Positions 1 to 8,708 of a DNA stretch of 64,000 nt are shown here, piece after piece. Position 1 is the stretch's first letter. The number at the start of each line of letters is the position of its first letter. The translations under genes and the position numbers were made by a program. The notes beneath the pieces are model-generated. The model did no database searches and was not told the origin of the DNA. It worked only from the letters and a program-made list of their open reading frames with translations. The DNA comes from Shewanella piezotolerans WP3 (GTDB lineage: Bacteria > Pseudomonadota > Gammaproteobacteria > Enterobacterales > Shewanellaceae), in the NCBI RefSeq assembly GCF_000014885.1, contig NC_011566.1:1178001-1242000 (forward strand). The letters run 5' to 3'.

Positions 1-383
1 CCCGTATGTTTAAGAATTGGGGCTTGGGAGAGCTTGATGAGAAAGCTTACAAGAAATCCATTCAAGATATGAAGCATGCCGATAAGGTCATTGAACGGAT
101 CTTGTTCCTTGAAGGGTTGCCGAATCTACAACAGCTGGAGAAAATTCGCATTGGTGAGCATAGCCAAGAGATGCTCGAATGCGACAAAGTCATGCTCGAA
201 GAAGAGCTGGTATTACTACGGGAGGCTATTGCACTTTGTGAGCATTCTGCAGATTATGTTAGCCGTGATATTTTAGAAGATCTGTTGGAAGATGAAGAGG
301 AGCACTTGGACTGGCTTGAAGCCCAGCTAGAGCTTATTACGCTGACAGGTATTCAAAACTACTTACAATCTAAAATGGACTAA
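1..383 (+). CDS. bfr: Bacterioferritin, heme-ligand-type subunit (5' end cut by window edge)
   Basis: This is an iron-storage protein of the 24-mer bacterioferritin family. The reading frame is open to the left edge; the bases before the first visible ATG read Ala-Arg, matching the family's HARMFKNWG segment, so that ATG is internal and about 30 residues are missing. Compared with E. coli Bfr from memory, the heme-ligating Met52 is present (SIQDMKHAD) with His54, and Glu127/His130 survive (DEEEH). Glu51 is replaced by Asp, however, and the Glu94 position appears to be Leu. The subunit therefore looks heme-competent but impaired as a ferroxidase. It lies 12 bp upstream of a second bfr gene that has the opposite pattern, so the two probably form one operon and mixed shells. 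Confidence 0.93.
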   Translation, partial: RMFKNWGLGELDEKAYKKSIQDMKHADKVIERILFLEGLPNLQQLEKIRIGEHSQEMLECDKVMLEEELVLLREAIALCEHSADYVSRDILEDLLEDEEEHLDWLEAQLELITLTGIQNYLQSKMD

Positions 384-395
384 CCGGAGGCTATT

Positions 396-863
396 ATGAA
401 AGGTAACAAAGAGGTTATAGACACTCTAAACAAATTGCTTACTGGTGAACTGTCTGCGATGGACCAGTATTTTGTACATGGTTTAATGTACGAAGACTGG
501 GGGTTAAATGAACTGCATGAACGGATCTCTCATGAATCAGATGATGAGCGTGAACATGCAAAAAAACTGGTTCAGCGAATTTTGTTTCTTGAAGGGACCC
601 CTGATGTTGCGAGTCGCGAACCGCTGAATATTGGTAAAGATACTGAGCAGATGCTTAGAAACGATTTAGCCTATGAGTATCAAGTGGCTGATAACTTGCG
701 AAGTGCTATTGCACTTTGTGAGGAAAAAAGTGATTACGAAAGCCGTGAGATCTTAGAGGTATTGCTAGAAGAGACTGAGTCTGATCATATGTACTGGCTC
801 GAAAAGCAGCTAGGTTTGATTGATAAAGTTGGCCTGCAGAATTACTTACAAAGTAAGATGTAG
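396..863 (+). CDS. bfr: Bacterioferritin, ferroxidase-type subunit
   Basis: This is a complete 155-residue bacterioferritin, the usual family length is about 158. All six ferroxidase ligands align with E. coli Bfr: Glu18 (TGEL), Glu51 and His54 (SDDEREHAK), Glu94 (AYEYQ), and Glu127/His130 (ETESDH). The heme-ligating Met52 position is Arg, so a dimer of this subunit should not bind heme in the normal way. A strong ribosome binding site (CGGAGG) precedes the ATG. The gene sits 12 bp after the other bfr and is followed by a hairpin terminator. Two-subunit bacterioferritins of this kind are known in Neisseria and Pseudomonas; division of labour here is inferred from residues only. Confidence 0.94.
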   Translation: MKGNKEVIDTLNKLLTGELSAMDQYFVHGLMYEDWGLNELHERISHESDDEREHAKKLVQRILFLEGTPDVASREPLNIGKDTEQMLRNDLAYEYQVADNLRSAIALCEEKSDYESREILEVLLEETESDHMYWLEKQLGLIDKVGLQNYLQSKM

Positions 864-911
864 TCAGTTTAGCTAGCTCTGCACTATCTATTAGACGTTT
901 CCATATTTGCT

Positions 912-950
912 AGAGCACCTCACTTTGAACCAGTTGGTGCTCTTTGCATT
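912..950 (+). terminator. Probable Rho-independent terminator of the bfr pair
   Basis: An 8-bp perfect stem (AGAGCACC/GGTGCTCT, 912-919 with 936-943) is followed by a short T-rich stretch. The tail is weak, with only three consecutive T. Confidence 0.5.
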
Positions 951-1148
951 TAAGGCATTTTTTAAAGCTTAGAAAGTGATATTGCTTTTATTTTGACAGC
1001 CTTTATACAGCTAATATTCAGCTAAGGAGGATTACTATAATAAAGCTGTAAATAATTCATAGAATTTATTGCGGCGATGGATATTTGTACTAACCTTAAA
1101 GTCCGCAAGTGTGATTTTTTGATGGTTAGTTGATAAGAAGGGGAGATT

Positions 1149-1352
1149 ATGATTATTTCAGCGAAAAATAGCGTTCATGAAAGCGATAACCAGCTGATAA
1201 TTGAGCGTCTTCTTTCTAAAATAAGAAAGCTTGAGCAGCAGCTTGAGTTAGCTGAGTCAGATAATAGAGCTTTCTCTTCATCACAAGCGACTTATAGCAG
1301 CAAGTCAGCCCTTTCTGCTGATGAACTCTCAATGTTGACTACTCTTTTCTAG
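1149..1352 (+). CDS. Small hypothetical protein, probable coiled coil
   Basis: I do not recognise this 67-residue protein. It has a good ribosome binding site (AAGGGGAG, 1139-1146) and its own intergenic spaces on both sides. The middle part (about residues 15-42: IIERLLSKIRKLEQQLELAE) has a heptad-like pattern of Leu/Ile with charged residues and should form a short coiled coil. The C-terminal third is Ser-rich and ends in a hydrophobic patch (LSMLTTLF). No signal peptide or membrane segment is visible. It lies between the bfr terminator and a chemotaxis receptor on the same strand, with no clear operon link to either. A dimerising small regulatory protein is one guess; nothing in the sequence settles it. 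Confidence 0.6.
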   Translation: MIISAKNSVHESDNQLIIERLLSKIRKLEQQLELAESDNRAFSSSQATYSSKSALSADELSMLTTLF

Positions 1353-1605
1353 TCTTGATCAGCCTCTTCAATACTTGAACCTTGTCATTAGCGTTTTTCA
1401 CTGCCAGCAATAACAACTGCTAGTTAAGTAATCTAACGAAGCCTTTGCCTGTTGAAGCTATCACCTGCCGTAACTTTCGTTTTTCCTTTAATGTAATTTT
1501 CGATTTACAACTCGGCGATCAAATGTTGAATTTTGTGCTTTAATCTTGTGTTAATTCTGTTAAATTCATTATTCCTAGAAAAAAATAATTATAAAGGAAT
1601 ATAGG

Positions 1606-3606
1606 ATGCTTTGGTTTAAACGCTCGCTAAGTATGCAGCTGGTTGTGACTATTGTTGGTGCTTTGGCGGTATTGTTTACCATCGTCGCATTGTTCTTAGT
1701 TAAGAATGAAAGCACTAGTACGCGTCAACAAATTGATAGTGATCTCACCGGGCTTGTTCAGCTTAAATCTAATGAGGTACGCAGCTACTTTGTCGCCAAA
1801 GGGCAGCTGATCCACGCTGTCTTTGCAGATCCAACAGTTTTGGAGTGGTTCGCTAATTACAATAATCGCTTAGGCGACCTATCATCCGATAAGCAATATA
1901 GCGCTATTGTTGAGTATTTTAAGTTTTTCTCAGATCATGATAGTGACATCAAATCTGTTTTCTTTGGCTCGGCTAATACCTTTGAGTATTTCGATCTTAA
2001 TGGTCGCTATAATGATAGCGAGTACTACACGAATAAACGCCCTTGGTGGCAAGAAGCCATAGATCAAGACGGCATGTTTGTTGGCGACCCAGCCGTTGAT
2101 GCTAACGATGGTTCAATTTCAGCAACGGTTAAAACTGTCGTTAAAGATCAATCTGGGCGGTTTATCGGTATCGGTGGGATGGATATCTTGATTGATACCA
2201 TAGGCAGTGAGTTGTTAGCGCCAATTAAATATCAAGGTGCGGGCCAAGCCTTTCTTGTGACCAATGCTGGCAAGTTGGTTTATTTCCCTGGCTTCACTGA
2301 AAAATTTCCACCTGGCTCAGACGCTTCAAAAGTCGATAGCCAGTTTAAAGATACCAGCGGCTTTAATGCGTTAAGCAGACAGATGCAGTCACAATCATCA
2401 GGTTTTGCAGAGGTCACCTTTAAGGGGCAACCTCAACGGGTTAGCTTCGTCGAAGTTGGCGGTGATTTCCCAGAGCAGAAGTGGCATTTGGCCTTTATGC
2501 TACCCACTGAGGTCATTGAAGCGCCAGTAACTGATGCGATTATTAATTCAATTCTTCTTTCATGTTTGATCATGCTATTTGTTGGCGTTACCGTTTGGGG
2601 CATGCTGCTACCGTTTAGAAAGCAGATCAATAGTTTACTCGCCGCGATGGAAGATATTGCTGAAGGCGACAGTGATTTAGCAAAACGGATCCAAATGGAT
2701 AGAGAAGACGAGCTTGGTAAACTCGGTGATGCGTTTAACCGCTTTGCCGCCAAAGTTCAGGGCATGCTGCAAGAAACTCGTGAGTTAACTTTAGAAGTGG
2801 AAACAGGTGTGACATCGGCTTCAGAGGTCAGTGAACGTGCGCTTAACTCTGTTGCACAGCAAAAAGAGGAGATAGCCTCTGTCGCAACAGCGGCTACTGA
2901 GATGGCGCATACGAGCCAAGAGATGGCCGCGAGTGCACAACGTGCCAGTGATTTTGCCGATAAGGCACAAACGGAGTCGGTTGAGGGCGGTGCCATTGTT
3001 GCACAAGCCAGCCAAGGGATGCAGTCTTTATCATCTCAAGTGATTGAAGCTGCAAAGGTTGTCAAGCAGCTAAGAACTCGCTCTGAGCAGATTGGCGAAG
3101 TACTTAATGTCATCCGTGGTATTGCTGAGCAAACTAACTTGCTAGCGCTTAACGCGGCGATTGAGGCGGCGAGAGCGGGTGAGCAGGGCAGAGGATTCGC
3201 GGTTGTCGCAGATGAAGTGAGAACGTTAGCATCACGTACTCAAGACTCAACAGCAAACATTCAAGAGATCATCCAAACACTACAACAAAATGCTAATGAG
3301 GCAGAGCAAGTGATGGAGGCGGGCGTTGAGCAGGCCAATATCGGCCAGGAATTGACAGGAAAAGTGGAAGTGGCACTGGACAGTATTACTGGCGCCATTG
3401 AAGCGATTCAACAGCAGACCATTGAGATCTCAGCGGCTGTAGGTCAACAAGCTGTTGTCGCCGAAGAAGTGGCTTGTAATGTCGAGAATGTTAGAGCGCT
3501 TTCTGATGACTCACTCGCAGCCAGTGAAGAGTTATCACGTAACTTTGGTGACTTTGCCCGAGTCACTGAATCACTGTCAGGTAACATTAAGCAGTTTAAA
3601 ATCTAA
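1606..3606 (+). CDS. Methyl-accepting chemotaxis protein with dCache-type sensor
   Basis: This is a 666-residue transmembrane chemoreceptor. TM1 is about residues 10-31, followed by a periplasmic sensor to about 305, TM2 about 310-335, a HAMP domain about 335-388, and a cytoplasmic four-helix signalling domain. The signalling tip is canonical (EQTNLLALNAAIEAARAGE), so it should couple to CheA/CheW. The sensor has dCache features, including NKRPWW and a later GGMD; this resembles the amino-acid-binding dCache motif, but the usual Tyr after the first Trp is Trp, so the ligand cannot be assigned. There is no CheW-binding pentapeptide tether for CheR/CheB at the C-terminus (it ends NIKQFKI). The gene is monocistronic, preceded by an AT-rich promoter region and followed by a strong terminator. 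Confidence 0.95.
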   Translation: MLWFKRSLSMQLVVTIVGALAVLFTIVALFLVKNESTSTRQQIDSDLTGLVQLKSNEVRSYFVAKGQLIHAVFADPTVLEWFANYNNRLGDLSSDKQYSAIVEYFKFFSDHDSDIKSVFFGSANTFEYFDLNGRYNDSEYYTNKRPWWQEAIDQDGMFVGDPAVDANDGSISATVKTVVKDQSGRFIGIGGMDILIDTIGSELLAPIKYQGAGQAFLVTNAGKLVYFPGFTEKFPPGSDASKVDSQFKDTSGFNALSRQMQSQSSGFAEVTFKGQPQRVSFVEVGGDFPEQKWHLAFMLPTEVIEAPVTDAIINSILLSCLIMLFVGVTVWGMLLPFRKQINSLLAAMEDIAEGDSDLAKRIQMDREDELGKLGDAFNRFAAKVQGMLQETRELTLEVETGVTSASEVSERALNSVAQQKEEIASVATAATEMAHTSQEMAASAQRASDFADKAQTESVEGGAIVAQASQGMQSLSSQVIEAAKVVKQLRTRSEQIGEVLNVIRGIAEQTNLLALNAAIEAARAGEQGRGFAVVADEVRTLASRTQDSTANIQEIIQTLQQNANEAEQVMEAGVEQANIGQELTGKVEVALDSITGAIEAIQQQTIEISAAVGQQAVVAEEVACNVENVRALSDDSLAASEELSRNFGDFARVTESLSGNIKQFKI

Positions 3607-3632
3607 CAATTTGCTGTTGGTTATTAGATTGA

Positions 3633-3662
3633 AACGGAGCCGATTGGCTCCGTTTTTATTTT
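3633..3662 (+). terminator. Rho-independent terminator after the chemoreceptor gene
   Basis: Stem CGGAGCC/GGCTCCG (3635-3641 with 3646-3652), loop GATT, then a T-run. Confidence 0.88.
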
Positions 3663-3726
3663 TAGCCCACATTAATAAGGCTGGCAATGGACGGTTGCCT
3701 GACTTGGAGGAATAATTTTTCTTGAG

Positions 3727-3746
3727 TACTGTTTTTATATACAGTA
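3727..3746 (+). promoter_or_regulatory. LexA (SOS) operator upstream of dinB
   Basis: The site contains CTGT-N8-ACAG within a 20-bp near-palindrome (TACTG...CAGTA) with an AT-rich core, as in the gammaproteobacterial SOS box. It lies 25 bp before the dinB start codon, where bound LexA would block the promoter. This predicts DNA-damage induction of dinB. Confidence 0.9.
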
Positions 3747-3770
3747 CCATCTTCTGCGGAGGGCTCAAGA

Positions 3771-4847
3771 TTGCAAAAAATAATTCATGTCGACATGGAC
3801 TGCTTTTACGCTGCAGTAGAGATGCGTGATTTTCCAGAGTTACAAGGTAAACCCATCGCAGTGGGTGGCAGGAGCGATCGCCGTGGTGTGATAAGCACTT
3901 GTAACTATGAGGCACGTAAATTTGGCGTGCGTTCAGCCATGGCATCAGGTTACGCCCTTAAGCTTTGTCCTGATCTTATATTGGTGCCTGGTAGAATGCA
4001 GGTCTATAAAGATGTCTCTCGCCAAATTAGAGCGGTGTTTGAGCGTTATACTGACTTGATTGAACCATTGTCACTCGATGAAGCATATCTTGACGTCACA
4101 GAAAGCGACCACTGCCAAGGCTCTGCAACGTTAATGGCTAAAGCGATCCGCGAGGAGATATTTGCCGAGACGGGGCTCACTGCATCGGCGGGGATAGCGC
4201 CGGTAAAATTTCTTGCCAAGATAGCCTCTGATCTAAATAAGCCAAACGGCCAGTATCTTGTGAGACCAGACCAAATAGACGAATTTGTAAAAACCTTGCC
4301 ATTAATCAAAATTCCCGGTGTCGGTAAGGTCACTGCTAAAAAGCTAACCGATCTTGGTTTGAACACCTGCGCAGACATTCAGGCATACCCACAAAACAAG
4401 CTGTTAGAGCGGTTTGGAAAATTTGGTGCAATATTAATAGAAAGGGCAAAAGGGATCGATAATCGAGCAATATCCCCAAATAGGGAACGCAAGTCTGTGG
4501 GGGTTGAAACCACATTGGCAAAAGACATTCATACACTTGAGCAGTGCCGTGCAGTGATGCCGCAGCTTATACAAGAGTTAGGTGCAAGAGTTAATCGTAG
4601 CGCAAAAGATCGCGTGATCCATAAGCAAGTGGTTAAGCTCAAGTTTGAAGATTTTAAGCAGACAACGATTGAACATCGCAGTGACGAGATCTCCGTTAAT
4701 CTGTTTTATCAACTGTTAGAGCAGGCGATGGTTCGCCAACATGAGCGCGGTATTCGTCTGTTAGGAGTCTCTGTCGGTTTAGCTTCAAATACACCTGCAG
4801 CTAACCACGATAGTGCAGAGCCACCACAAATGGACCTCGGTTTTTAA
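3771..4847 (+). CDS. dinB: DNA polymerase IV (Y-family translesion polymerase)
   Basis: A 358-residue error-prone polymerase that bypasses minor-groove lesions such as N2-dG adducts. The first catalytic Asp motif is VDMDCFYAAVEMRD near the N-terminus, and the second acidic pair is in LSLDEAYLDVT (about residues 100-110). Helix-hairpin-helix residues follow (PGVGKVTAKKL), with the little-finger domain beyond about residue 240. The length matches E. coli DinB (351). The start is TTG at 3771, placed by the GGAGGG ribosome binding site at 3758-3763; no in-frame ATG suits better. A beta-clamp-binding tail is suggested by the C-terminal QMDLGF. SOS control is predicted from the LexA box immediately upstream. 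A bidirectional terminator separates it from convergent pepD. Confidence 0.97.
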   Translation: MQKIIHVDMDCFYAAVEMRDFPELQGKPIAVGGRSDRRGVISTCNYEARKFGVRSAMASGYALKLCPDLILVPGRMQVYKDVSRQIRAVFERYTDLIEPLSLDEAYLDVTESDHCQGSATLMAKAIREEIFAETGLTASAGIAPVKFLAKIASDLNKPNGQYLVRPDQIDEFVKTLPLIKIPGVGKVTAKKLTDLGLNTCADIQAYPQNKLLERFGKFGAILIERAKGIDNRAISPNRERKSVGVETTLAKDIHTLEQCRAVMPQLIQELGARVNRSAKDRVIHKQVVKLKFEDFKQTTIEHRSDEISVNLFYQLLEQAMVRQHERGIRLLGVSVGLASNTPAANHDSAEPPQMDLGF

Positions 4848-4865
4848 GCCGCAATAGTATAAAGA

Positions 4866-4893
4866 CAAAAAAGCCGCTCAAGAGCGGCTTTTT
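4866..4893. terminator. Bidirectional terminator between dinB and pepD
   Basis: Stem AGCCGCTC/GAGCGGCT (4871-4878 with 4881-4888) is flanked by A6 on the left and T6 on the right, so it works for both convergent genes. Confidence 0.9.
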
Positions 4894-4918
4894 ATTTGGA
4901 GTGTAGCCAAAATAGCGA

Positions 4919-6382
4919 TTAGCTACCTTTTACTGGTGTACGTTCAAGTACTGCCAGCAATAGTTTCCAGTACTGACCAACAGTAGTGATATTGACCTTT
5001 TCATCTGGGCTATGTGGGTAGCGGATGGTTGGGCCAATAGAAACCATGTCCATTTCAGGGTAAGGCTTCTTAAATAAGCCACACTCAAGGCCAGCATGGA
5101 TCACCATGATAGTCGGCTCTTTGTTGTAGATATCTTCATAAGTCTCACGCACACTCGCCATCACAGGCGAGCTATTGTCAGGCTTCCAACCTGGGTATGC
5201 ACCGCTAAACTCAACGTTAGCACCTGCAAGGTTGCTTAACGAGGTGAGCACGCCTTCTATCTCTTCACGACCTGAATCGATCAGTGAGCGAATAAGGCAA
5301 AGCACCTGTACTGAATCAGTCTCCGTGCTAATAACACCAACGTTTAAAGAGGTTTCTGTGACGCCTTCAACTTCATCGCTCATGCGCACTACGCCATTAG
5401 GGCAAGCGTTGAGGATATCGATCAAAATCTGTTGCGAGTCTTCACTCATCACTTTCGTTTCGGCAGGTATTTCTGTCAGTGTTAGCTCCGTGTCTGGGTC
5501 GGCAATGGCTAATTCTTGGCGAACCAATGCTTGAAATTCGCTAATACGACTTTGTAGCAAAGTGACATTTTCAGCTGGTAGCATAAAGCTAATTTGTGCT
5601 TCACGTGGGATAGCATTACGCAGTGAACCACCTGTGAAGTTTGTTAGCTCAAGCGCTAGTTCATCGCTATGATCAAACAGGAATCTAGCCAGCAACTTGT
5701 TGGCATTACCCCGCCCCAAATGGATATTCACTCCAGAGTGGCCACCTTTAAGGCCCGCAAGCGAAAGTGTATAGCTTGAGTTACTTGGCTTTGGAGATTG
5801 CCAAACTATAGGCACGCTTATCTGGCCATCTACGCCACCGGCGCAGCCCATGTAGATCTCACCCTCTTGTTCAGAGTCAGTGTTGATCAATATCTCTGCT
5901 TCAAGCATGCCAGCTTCCAAGCCGAATGCACCAGTCATACCCGCTTCTTCATCAATAGTCAGAAGCACTTCTAGCGGGCCATGAACAATATCGTCAGCGC
6001 CTAGCACCGCTAGAGCCGAAGCCATACCAATTCCGTTATCAGCACCAAGTGTAGTACCACGGGCTTTTACCCAGTCACCTTCAACGTAGGCATCGATGGG
6101 ATCTTTTTCAAAGTCATGCACTTTATCGGCATTCTTTTGTGGAACCATATCGATATGCGCTTGCAGTACGACGGTTTTACGATCTTCCATACCCGCGGTG
6201 GCGGCTTTCTTAATAATAAGGTTCCCGACTTTATCTTCGACAACAGACAGCTGTTTATCTTTAGCCCAAGCTTGAATGTACTCACTCAGAGCTTGCTCAT
6301 GCTTTGAAGGGTGTGGAATGGCACAGATTTGTTCGAACCATTGCCAAAGTGCTTGTGGTTGTAGCTGGTTTAGTGCGGTCAC
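4919..6382 (-). CDS. pepD: Aminoacyl-histidine dipeptidase (peptidase D), M20 family
   Basis: A cytoplasmic zinc dipeptidase that cleaves Xaa-His and other unblocked dipeptides. M20 landmarks are visible: HIDMVPQ (first zinc ligand His plus Asp), GADNGIG (bridging Asp), DEEAGMTG (catalytic and ligand Glu) and a late HAGLECG. I place the start at the GTG at 6380-6382, because it has a GAGGA ribosome binding site at proper distance and gives 487 residues beginning VTALNQLQPQ, like the 485-residue E. coli protein. The frame extends 25 codons further upstream to an ATG at 6457, but that extension has no family match. The gene is alone on the minus strand and converges with dinB. Confidence 0.95.
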   Translation of the reverse strand: MTALNQLQPQALWQWFEQICAIPHPSKHEQALSEYIQAWAKDKQLSVVEDKVGNLIIKKAATAGMEDRKTVVLQAHIDMVPQKNADKVHDFEKDPIDAYVEGDWVKARGTTLGADNGIGMASALAVLGADDIVHGPLEVLLTIDEEAGMTGAFGLEAGMLEAEILINTDSEQEGEIYMGCAGGVDGQISVPIVWQSPKPSNSSYTLSLAGLKGGHSGVNIHLGRGNANKLLARFLFDHSDELALELTNFTGGSLRNAIPREAQISFMLPAENVTLLQSRISEFQALVRQELAIADPDTELTLTEIPAETKVMSEDSQQILIDILNACPNGVVRMSDEVEGVTETSLNVGVISTETDSVQVLCLIRSLIDSGREEIEGVLTSLSNLAGANVEFSGAYPGWKPDNSSPVMASVRETYEDIYNKEPTIMVIHAGLECGLFKKPYPEMDMVSIGPTIRYPHSPDEKVNITTVGQYWKLLLAVLERTPVKGS

Positions 6383-6608
6383 AGAAAGTTCCTCTATTTT
6401 GAGATTATCACTACTGCGCTGGTGCGCTTGAGGCTGAAAATGGCAATATTCTATCATAGTCTCAGTAACTGCAAGAGAGGTTTACTGGGCTTTACCTATT
6501 CAGTGTCAGCAGAAGTTGCCATAGAAGGTTTCAAGCTTGATGAAGTCGTTGGTAATCTGCACGCAATAGGATAATAATGCCAGCAATTAAAAATAAAAAG
6601 GAAGGGTC

Positions 6609-8147
6609 ATGGCTGTAGTTAAATATATTGATGTAGCCTCTCAAGAGGCGATTTTTGAAGGTAATGGATGGGATGCGCTAGTGGTTGTCGCTGCCGATCT
6701 CAATACGATTAAGGTTGAAGAAGTGGCACTGCTGGCCAATCATGGTCAGAAAGTTGATCAGCGAGTCGGTAAATCGGTAACGCTGCTGTTTGCGCCAGGC
6801 ATTGCGGGCGGTCGACTCGTTATCGCGCCGGTAACCAAAGCAAAAGATGACTATGAAGATGTGCGGGTTTTTGCTGACGCGGCGCGTCAAGGTATTCGAG
6901 TCGCTAAAGAAGCGGGAGCCAAACGACCATTGTTATTAGTCAACGGTATCGGAGAGTCGCGTTACCAAAAAGCGGCAGAGGTAGCGGCTTTAGCATGTGG
7001 GCAAGAGCTATGGCAGGCGCTTGAACTACGCGAAGCGGGTGGGGCAGATGAAGCGCTAGAGTGCATCGGTTTATTGAATGACAGCCATCATGCTGCAACG
7101 TTAACGGCAATTGAAGCTGGACGCGTGTTAGCACGTGACCTGTGTGGTACCGAGCCTGAGCGCATGTCAGCCCCCGCTTTTGCCGACTACTGTTTAGCGG
7201 CTCTTGCTGATAGCGGCTTAACGATGTCAGTGGTAGAGGACAGAGATATTTTAGAGCGTGATTATCCGCTACTTAGCGCAGTCGGTCGTTCCTCTTTTGC
7301 CGTGCTGAGACATCAGCCCCGAGTGGTGAAGCTGGAGTATGTCGGTGAGGGCGAAATCGAACGCACCTTTATGTTTGCTGGTAAAGGTGTGGTTTATGAC
7401 ACTGGCGGCGCAGATATCAAGATTGCTGGTGGGATGGCTGGTATGAGCCGAGATAAAGGTGGCGCAGCGGCCGTTGCTGGTCTGCTCAAAACCGTCAGTA
7501 TGCTTAAACCGAAGGGGATCCGTATTGTTGCTGAGCTCGGTTTAGTGCGTAATAGCATAGGTAGCGAGGCATTTGTGACAGATGAAATCATTACCAGTCA
7601 TGCTGGCAAACGTGTGCGTATTGGTAATACTGACGCCGAAGGGCGACTGGTATTAGCGGATCTACTGTCGCATCTACGTCTTAAAGCGGAATCAGCGGTA
7701 AAACCTGAGATGTACTCTGTTGCAACGTTAACCGGTCACGTGGTGCGCTGTTTTGGTGGTTATACAGCAGCGGTAGAAAATAGTGTCGCTAAGCAGGCGA
7801 ACGTTGCCGAGCGTATTCAGCAACAGGCGGCAATTTGGGGAGAACCAATAGAAGTTAGTCAATTGCGTCGAGATGATTTTAGTAAAATTATTGATCCGTC
7901 TGCGGCTGCAGACATGTTGTCATCAAATAATGCACCTTCATCGGTGACAGCTCGTGGACATCAATACCCAGCAGCGTTTTTAATCCAAGCATCAGGGTTA
8001 AGCGAGCATGGTTTAAATAGCGATACACCTATCGCATATACTCACTTAGATATCGCGGGTAGCGCAACCGAAGGTCACCCTCAATACGGTAGCCCTACAG
8101 CAACACCATTGGTAGGCCTGTTTAATTATATGCTCGATAGTCAGTAA
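6609..8147 (+). CDS. M17 family leucyl aminopeptidase
   Basis: A 512-residue cytoplasmic leucine-aminopeptidase-family metalloenzyme that removes N-terminal residues from peptides. The M17 catalytic set is intact: GKGVVYDTGG (metal-ligand Lys and Asp), the catalytic Lys in DIKIAGG, the Asp of MSRDKGGAA, and NTDAEGRL carrying the Asp, Glu and Arg of the second motif. The N-terminal half (about residues 1-190) is divergent from E. coli PepA, so this is probably a PepA paralogue rather than PepA itself; a DNA-binding role is not implied. A ribosome binding site (AAGGAAGG) lies just before the ATG. It is monocistronic, with a terminator 25 bp after the stop codon. Confidence 0.93.
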   Translation: MAVVKYIDVASQEAIFEGNGWDALVVVAADLNTIKVEEVALLANHGQKVDQRVGKSVTLLFAPGIAGGRLVIAPVTKAKDDYEDVRVFADAARQGIRVAKEAGAKRPLLLVNGIGESRYQKAAEVAALACGQELWQALELREAGGADEALECIGLLNDSHHAATLTAIEAGRVLARDLCGTEPERMSAPAFADYCLAALADSGLTMSVVEDRDILERDYPLLSAVGRSSFAVLRHQPRVVKLEYVGEGEIERTFMFAGKGVVYDTGGADIKIAGGMAGMSRDKGGAAAVAGLLKTVSMLKPKGIRIVAELGLVRNSIGSEAFVTDEIITSHAGKRVRIGNTDAEGRLVLADLLSHLRLKAESAVKPEMYSVATLTGHVVRCFGGYTAAVENSVAKQANVAERIQQQAAIWGEPIEVSQLRRDDFSKIIDPSAAADMLSSNNAPSSVTARGHQYPAAFLIQASGLSEHGLNSDTPIAYTHLDIAGSATEGHPQYGSPTATPLVGLFNYMLDSQ

Positions 8148-8168
8148 GCTTTACCGGTTAAAACACTC

Positions 8169-8196
8169 AAAGCCGACACTAATGTCGGCTTTTTAG
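8169..8196 (+). terminator. Terminator after the M17 aminopeptidase gene
   Basis: Stem AGCCGACA/TGTCGGCT (8171-8178 with 8183-8190), loop CTAA, then TTTT. Confidence 0.85.
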
Positions 8197-8206
8197 TGAG
8201 GACTTA

Positions 8207-8285
8207 AGTAATAAAATTACAGTTTTCGCTGTTTTTTGGCTTTTTAAATAAAAATAGTTGTAATAAAACTACATTTGGATATAAT
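8207..8285 (+). promoter_or_regulatory. Promoter and palindromic operators of micropeptide unit 1
   Basis: The -35 is TTGTAA (8258-8263), the spacer is 16 bp, and the -10 is a perfect TATAAT (8280-8285). A near-palindrome related to TGTAAT-AAA-ATTACA overlaps the -35 (8259-8273, one mismatch), and a second copy (GTAAT-AAA-ATTAC, 8208-8220) lies about 50 bp upstream. The same arrangement recurs at unit 2. The operator is inferred and the regulator is unknown. Confidence 0.6.
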
Positions 8286-8290
8286 GATTT

Positions 8291-8442
8291 CCGTTGATTA
8301 GGCAGGTGCCTAATCGAGCTAGTCTATCCAGGATGGATAATTCTCCAAGGAATCGAGCGACGAGTTGGCTTTGCTTAACCCACGAAGGGGCGCAATTAGC
8401 ATGCAGAGTATTAGGAATTCAACTTAGTTAGGAGTATTGATT
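8291..8442 (+). promoter_or_regulatory. Structured 5' leader of micropeptide unit 1
   Basis: About 150 nt of untranslated leader precede the 32-codon frame. It starts with a perfect hairpin (GATTAGGC-AGGT-GCCTAATC, 8296-8315). A 41-nt block (8321-8361) follows that is identical in unit 2 and contains a small hairpin TATCC/GGATA with an AGGAT-type loop. A long-range stem (GAGTTG 8362-8367 with CAACTT 8420-8425) comes next, then the ribosome binding site TTAGGAG. Pairing is kept in unit 2 although bases differ. The CAGGATG element resembles a CsrA-binding sequence, but that is inference. Confidence 0.5.
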
Positions 8443-8541
8443 ATGTCATTTACAAAGAGCACAACTATTTATTCGCAAAGCTTTTGGTTAAACACAGATG
8501 TTTTGCGTGGCGGAATATACGCCATGGCTTACAAGGGCTAA
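8443..8541 (+). CDS. 32-residue micropeptide, copy 1
   Basis: A tiny frame with ATG start, a ribosome binding site (TTAGGAG) 8 bp upstream and stop TAA. The peptide contains IYSQSFWLNTDV followed by an RGG and ends AYKG. A second copy at 9088-9186 has the same length and 24 of 32 residues the same, several of the codon changes between the two being synonymous, which suggests selection on the peptide. I do not recognise the family. There is no signal peptide or clear membrane segment. The frame occupies only about 100 nt of a transcript that appears to be over 400 nt long with conserved RNA structure on both sides, so the RNA may matter as much as the peptide. A leader peptide, a dual-function small RNA or a toxin-like peptide are all possible. 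Confidence 0.6.
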   Translation: MSFTKSTTIYSQSFWLNTDVLRGGIYAMAYKG

Positions 8542-8576
8542 CCACCTAGTAAGTCGCAAGTTTCCATCACCCTTAT

Positions 8577-8708
8577 GACATCTATTAGGTGTCTTTAGAC
8601 CAAGTTGTAGATTGACCAAATTTACCATTGATTATCGTTAGCGCGTTAACCAATTTCCATCAGAAAACTTGAATATGTCTTGCCCGCTCATTGAGCGGGC
8701 TTTTTTTT
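8577..8708 (+). terminator. 3' region and terminator of micropeptide unit 1
   Basis: A conserved hairpin (GACA...TGTC, 8577-8593) followed by TTTAGAC is shared with unit 2 in position, not in sequence. The transcript then ends at a strong terminator: GCCCGCTC/GAGCGGGC (8682-8689 with 8693-8700), loop ATT, then eight T. Confidence 0.85.

Noticed and set aside
6383..6457. Upstream extension of pepD to the ATG at 6457
   Set aside because: It adds 25 residues unlike the family and has a weaker start context than the GTG at 6380-6382 with GAGGA.
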